From contig JAJDXO010000020.1 in assembly GCA_022823235.1 (NCBI GenBank), positions 1 to 44,551 of the forward strand: a stretch of 44,551 nucleotides of DNA. Direction: 5' to 3'. Below are positions 43,416-44,551 of this stretch, in pieces. The DNA is from Rhodospirillales bacterium (GTDB lineage Bacteria > Pseudomonadota > Alphaproteobacteria > Rhodospirillales > UBA2165). Under the pieces are notes generated by a model. The model did no database searches. It worked only from the letters and a program-made list of their open reading frames with translations, and was not told where the DNA came from. Each line of letters begins with the position of its first letter. Position 1 is the first letter of the stretch. A program made the translations under genes and the position numbers.

Positions 43416-43835
43416 CTACACCGTCCATGGGTCGACAGTCTTCAATCCCGCCGCCTCGAACGGCGCCGTGTCCCGCGTCGCCACCGTCATGCCATTGGCC
43501 GCCGCGGTCGCCGCAATGTAGCCGTCGGACACCGGGATCGTCCGCCCCTCGGATCGAGCCTTCGCCATCAGTTCGGCATAGGCCTGCGAGGCCGCAAGGT
43601 CGAAGGACAGCACCCGCCCGGCGAACATGGGCAACACCTGCCGCTCCAGATCCTCATGCAGCCGGTCCCGGCGGCGGCCGGGCGGCAGCGACCGGACCCC
43701 GAAACGCAACTCGGCGACGGTGATGGCCGACAGATACAGCGTTTCCAATGCCTGTGCGTCGAGCCATTCGGCGACGCGCGGGTCCGGAGCCTTGCGCAGC
43801 GGCTCCGACACCACGTTGGTGTCTACCAGAATCAT
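43416..43835 (-). CDS. Type II toxin VapC/FitB-like, PIN domain RNase
   Basis: A 139-residue PIN-domain protein. Acidic residues for Mg are visible: Asp5 (ILVDTNVVSE), Glu42 (ITVAELRFG), Asp104 (PVSDGYIAATA) and Asp122 (TRDTAPF). It is very like FitB and is predicted to cut RNA when free of its antitoxin. ATG at 43835 overlaps the end of the antitoxin gene by 4 bp. High GC unlike the block on its left. Confidence 0.92.
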   Translation of the reverse strand: MILVDTNVVSEPLRKAPDPRVAEWLDAQALETLYLSAITVAELRFGVRSLPPGRRRDRLHEDLERQVLPMFAGRVLSFDLAASQAYAELMAKARSEGRTIPVSDGYIAATAAANGMTVATRDTAPFEAAGLKTVDPWTV

Positions 43836-44083
43836 TCCAGATCGATCGGCCGTGCCGGAGCGGTATCGCGTTGCGCGAAGCCCGCGAATTCCTCATCCGT
43901 CAACCCGGCGCGCCGGCCGACGGCGGTCAGCAGCGTTCCCAGCGCGGCCCGCCCTTCCGGCAGGACTGTTGCCTCCAGGATAGCGCGCACCTCGGCCTCG
44001 GTGCTGCGGCCCTTCAGAGCTGCCCGCACACGCAGAGCGCGATGCACCTCGTCGGGCAGGTTGCACACGGTCAGCATGGCCAT
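43832..44083 (-). CDS. FitA/VapB-like antitoxin, ribbon-helix-helix
   Basis: An 83-residue antitoxin. The N-terminal ribbon-helix-helix (MLTVCNLPDEVHRALRVRAA, residues 3-45) binds the operon promoter, and the C-terminal part (GLTDEEFAGFAQRD) wraps the toxin. I take ATG 44083 with GGAGAA upstream; an earlier start at 44113 is less likely. It overlaps the toxin gene by 4 bp, the usual order for FitAB. Confidence 0.88.
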   Translation of the reverse strand: MAMLTVCNLPDEVHRALRVRAALKGRSTEAEVRAILEATVLPEGRAALGTLLTAVGRRAGLTDEEFAGFAQRDTAPARPIDLE

Positions 44084-44113
44084 AGTCAATTCTCCATCAT
44101 GCCTTCGATGCAT

Positions 44114-44551
44114 GCTCTATAGGTGTATGAATGCAGTGCTGCAATCGCTAACCTGCAGAAATCAGGTTTCACCAAAAGGCTTGCACCGTTGCTTGCGGTT
44201 TCTATGGGACTTGTATACTTGACTGGCCGCCGTTGGCCGCTGGTCGCGTGTGAAGAGGGTCCAGTTCAATGGTTCCGTCATTCCGAATGGGAGCGGGGTG
44301 TTCGCTGGTATGGATCCAGCCCTCTTCGATTTGATTCCCTTGCCAGCCCTCATCAAAATTTACAGATGAGTGGACGACACAACGTTTATTCAATGCCCTA
44401 CACTGCAGGCACTGCGGCAAATCGGAAGGCGGCCGCAGTCCATGACAGGCGATCGGGGTCAAAGGCCATGTCGATGTATCCTGCTCTTGTCGACACGTTT
44501 TCCCAACATGTCGGTCCCGTCGACCTTACATGCCGTGGCAAGTAAGCGGGC
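44114..44551. other. No recognisable gene to the window end
   Basis: Frames on both strands remain open here (for example 44123-44545 on the plus strand), but none has a ribosome binding site, a recognisable family or convincing composition. It may be a decayed mobile or accessory segment, but nothing supports a specific call. Confidence 0.4.

Noticed and set aside
44123-44545. 140-residue frame near the window end
   Set aside because: No ribosome binding site, no recognisable family and no support from composition.

Overview
The window looks like the chromosome of a high-GC alphaproteobacterium, probably Rhodospirillales or a related marine group. The reasons are the prfA-prmC-DUF4167 string, the divergent lysC/ubiG pair, a DUF6489 gene next to class I phaC, a PhaR/phasin pair, and the neighbourhood grxC - nitrilase - DUF1178 - comF. 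No rRNA or tRNA gene and no CRISPR array was seen.

Layout. 1-141: the 5' end of an IS481-type insertion sequence. 161-2356: a GFA-type protein, a Cys-less isocitrate lyase/PEP mutase family enzyme and a glutathione S-transferase. 2368-4024: two divergent response-regulator genes, one fused to an Hpt domain. 4052-10487: a polyhydroxyalkanoate (PHA) locus: DUF6489 protein, phaC, phaB and phasin on the minus strand, then phaR, a MaoC hydratase and phaA on the plus strand, with an array of TTTTGC/GCAAAA operator-like boxes between phasin and phaR. 10663-24344: housekeeping genes (IclR regulator, QueH, M23 peptidase, ClpB, MOSC protein, DUF4167, PrmC, RF1, a glutamyl-tRNA-reductase-like protein without the catalytic cysteine, HisRS, a RodZ-like protein). 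24542-31361: PtsP, aspartate kinase, UbiG, DUF1178, a methyltransferase and a nitrilase-family amidohydrolase. 31453-33068: a frameshifted outer-membrane porin between two same-orientation copies of an IS end, inserted between the nitrilase and grxC. 33092-37524: glutaredoxin, ComF, an NDUFAF5-like methyltransferase, SfsA, methionine aminopeptidase and RadC.

From 37525 the window becomes accessory: repeat-rich spacers, a Rieske oxygenase, then a lower-GC block (about 39.1-43.1 kb) with two HEPN-like proteins, an unrecognised 363-residue membrane protein, an Mrr-type restriction endonuclease with an N-terminal EVE/PUA-like region, and a FitAB/VapBC toxin-antitoxin pair. A 62-bp near-copy of the radC 3' end lies inside this block at 41164-41225, which suggests insertion or duplication at the end of radC. 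This defence-like block is the best candidate for an undescribed system.

How the genes work together. phaA makes acetoacetyl-CoA, phaB reduces it to (R)-3-hydroxybutyryl-CoA, the MaoC hydratase can feed (R)-hydroxyacyl-CoA from fatty acid oxidation, phaC polymerises, phasin coats the granule and PhaR probably represses phasin and itself. The minus-strand run hisS - hemA-like - prfA - prmC is tightly packed with 4-bp overlaps, typical of translational coupling. Several intergenic regions carry dispersed palindromic repeats, some bounded by inverted repeats that directly abut or supply the stop codons of flanking genes.
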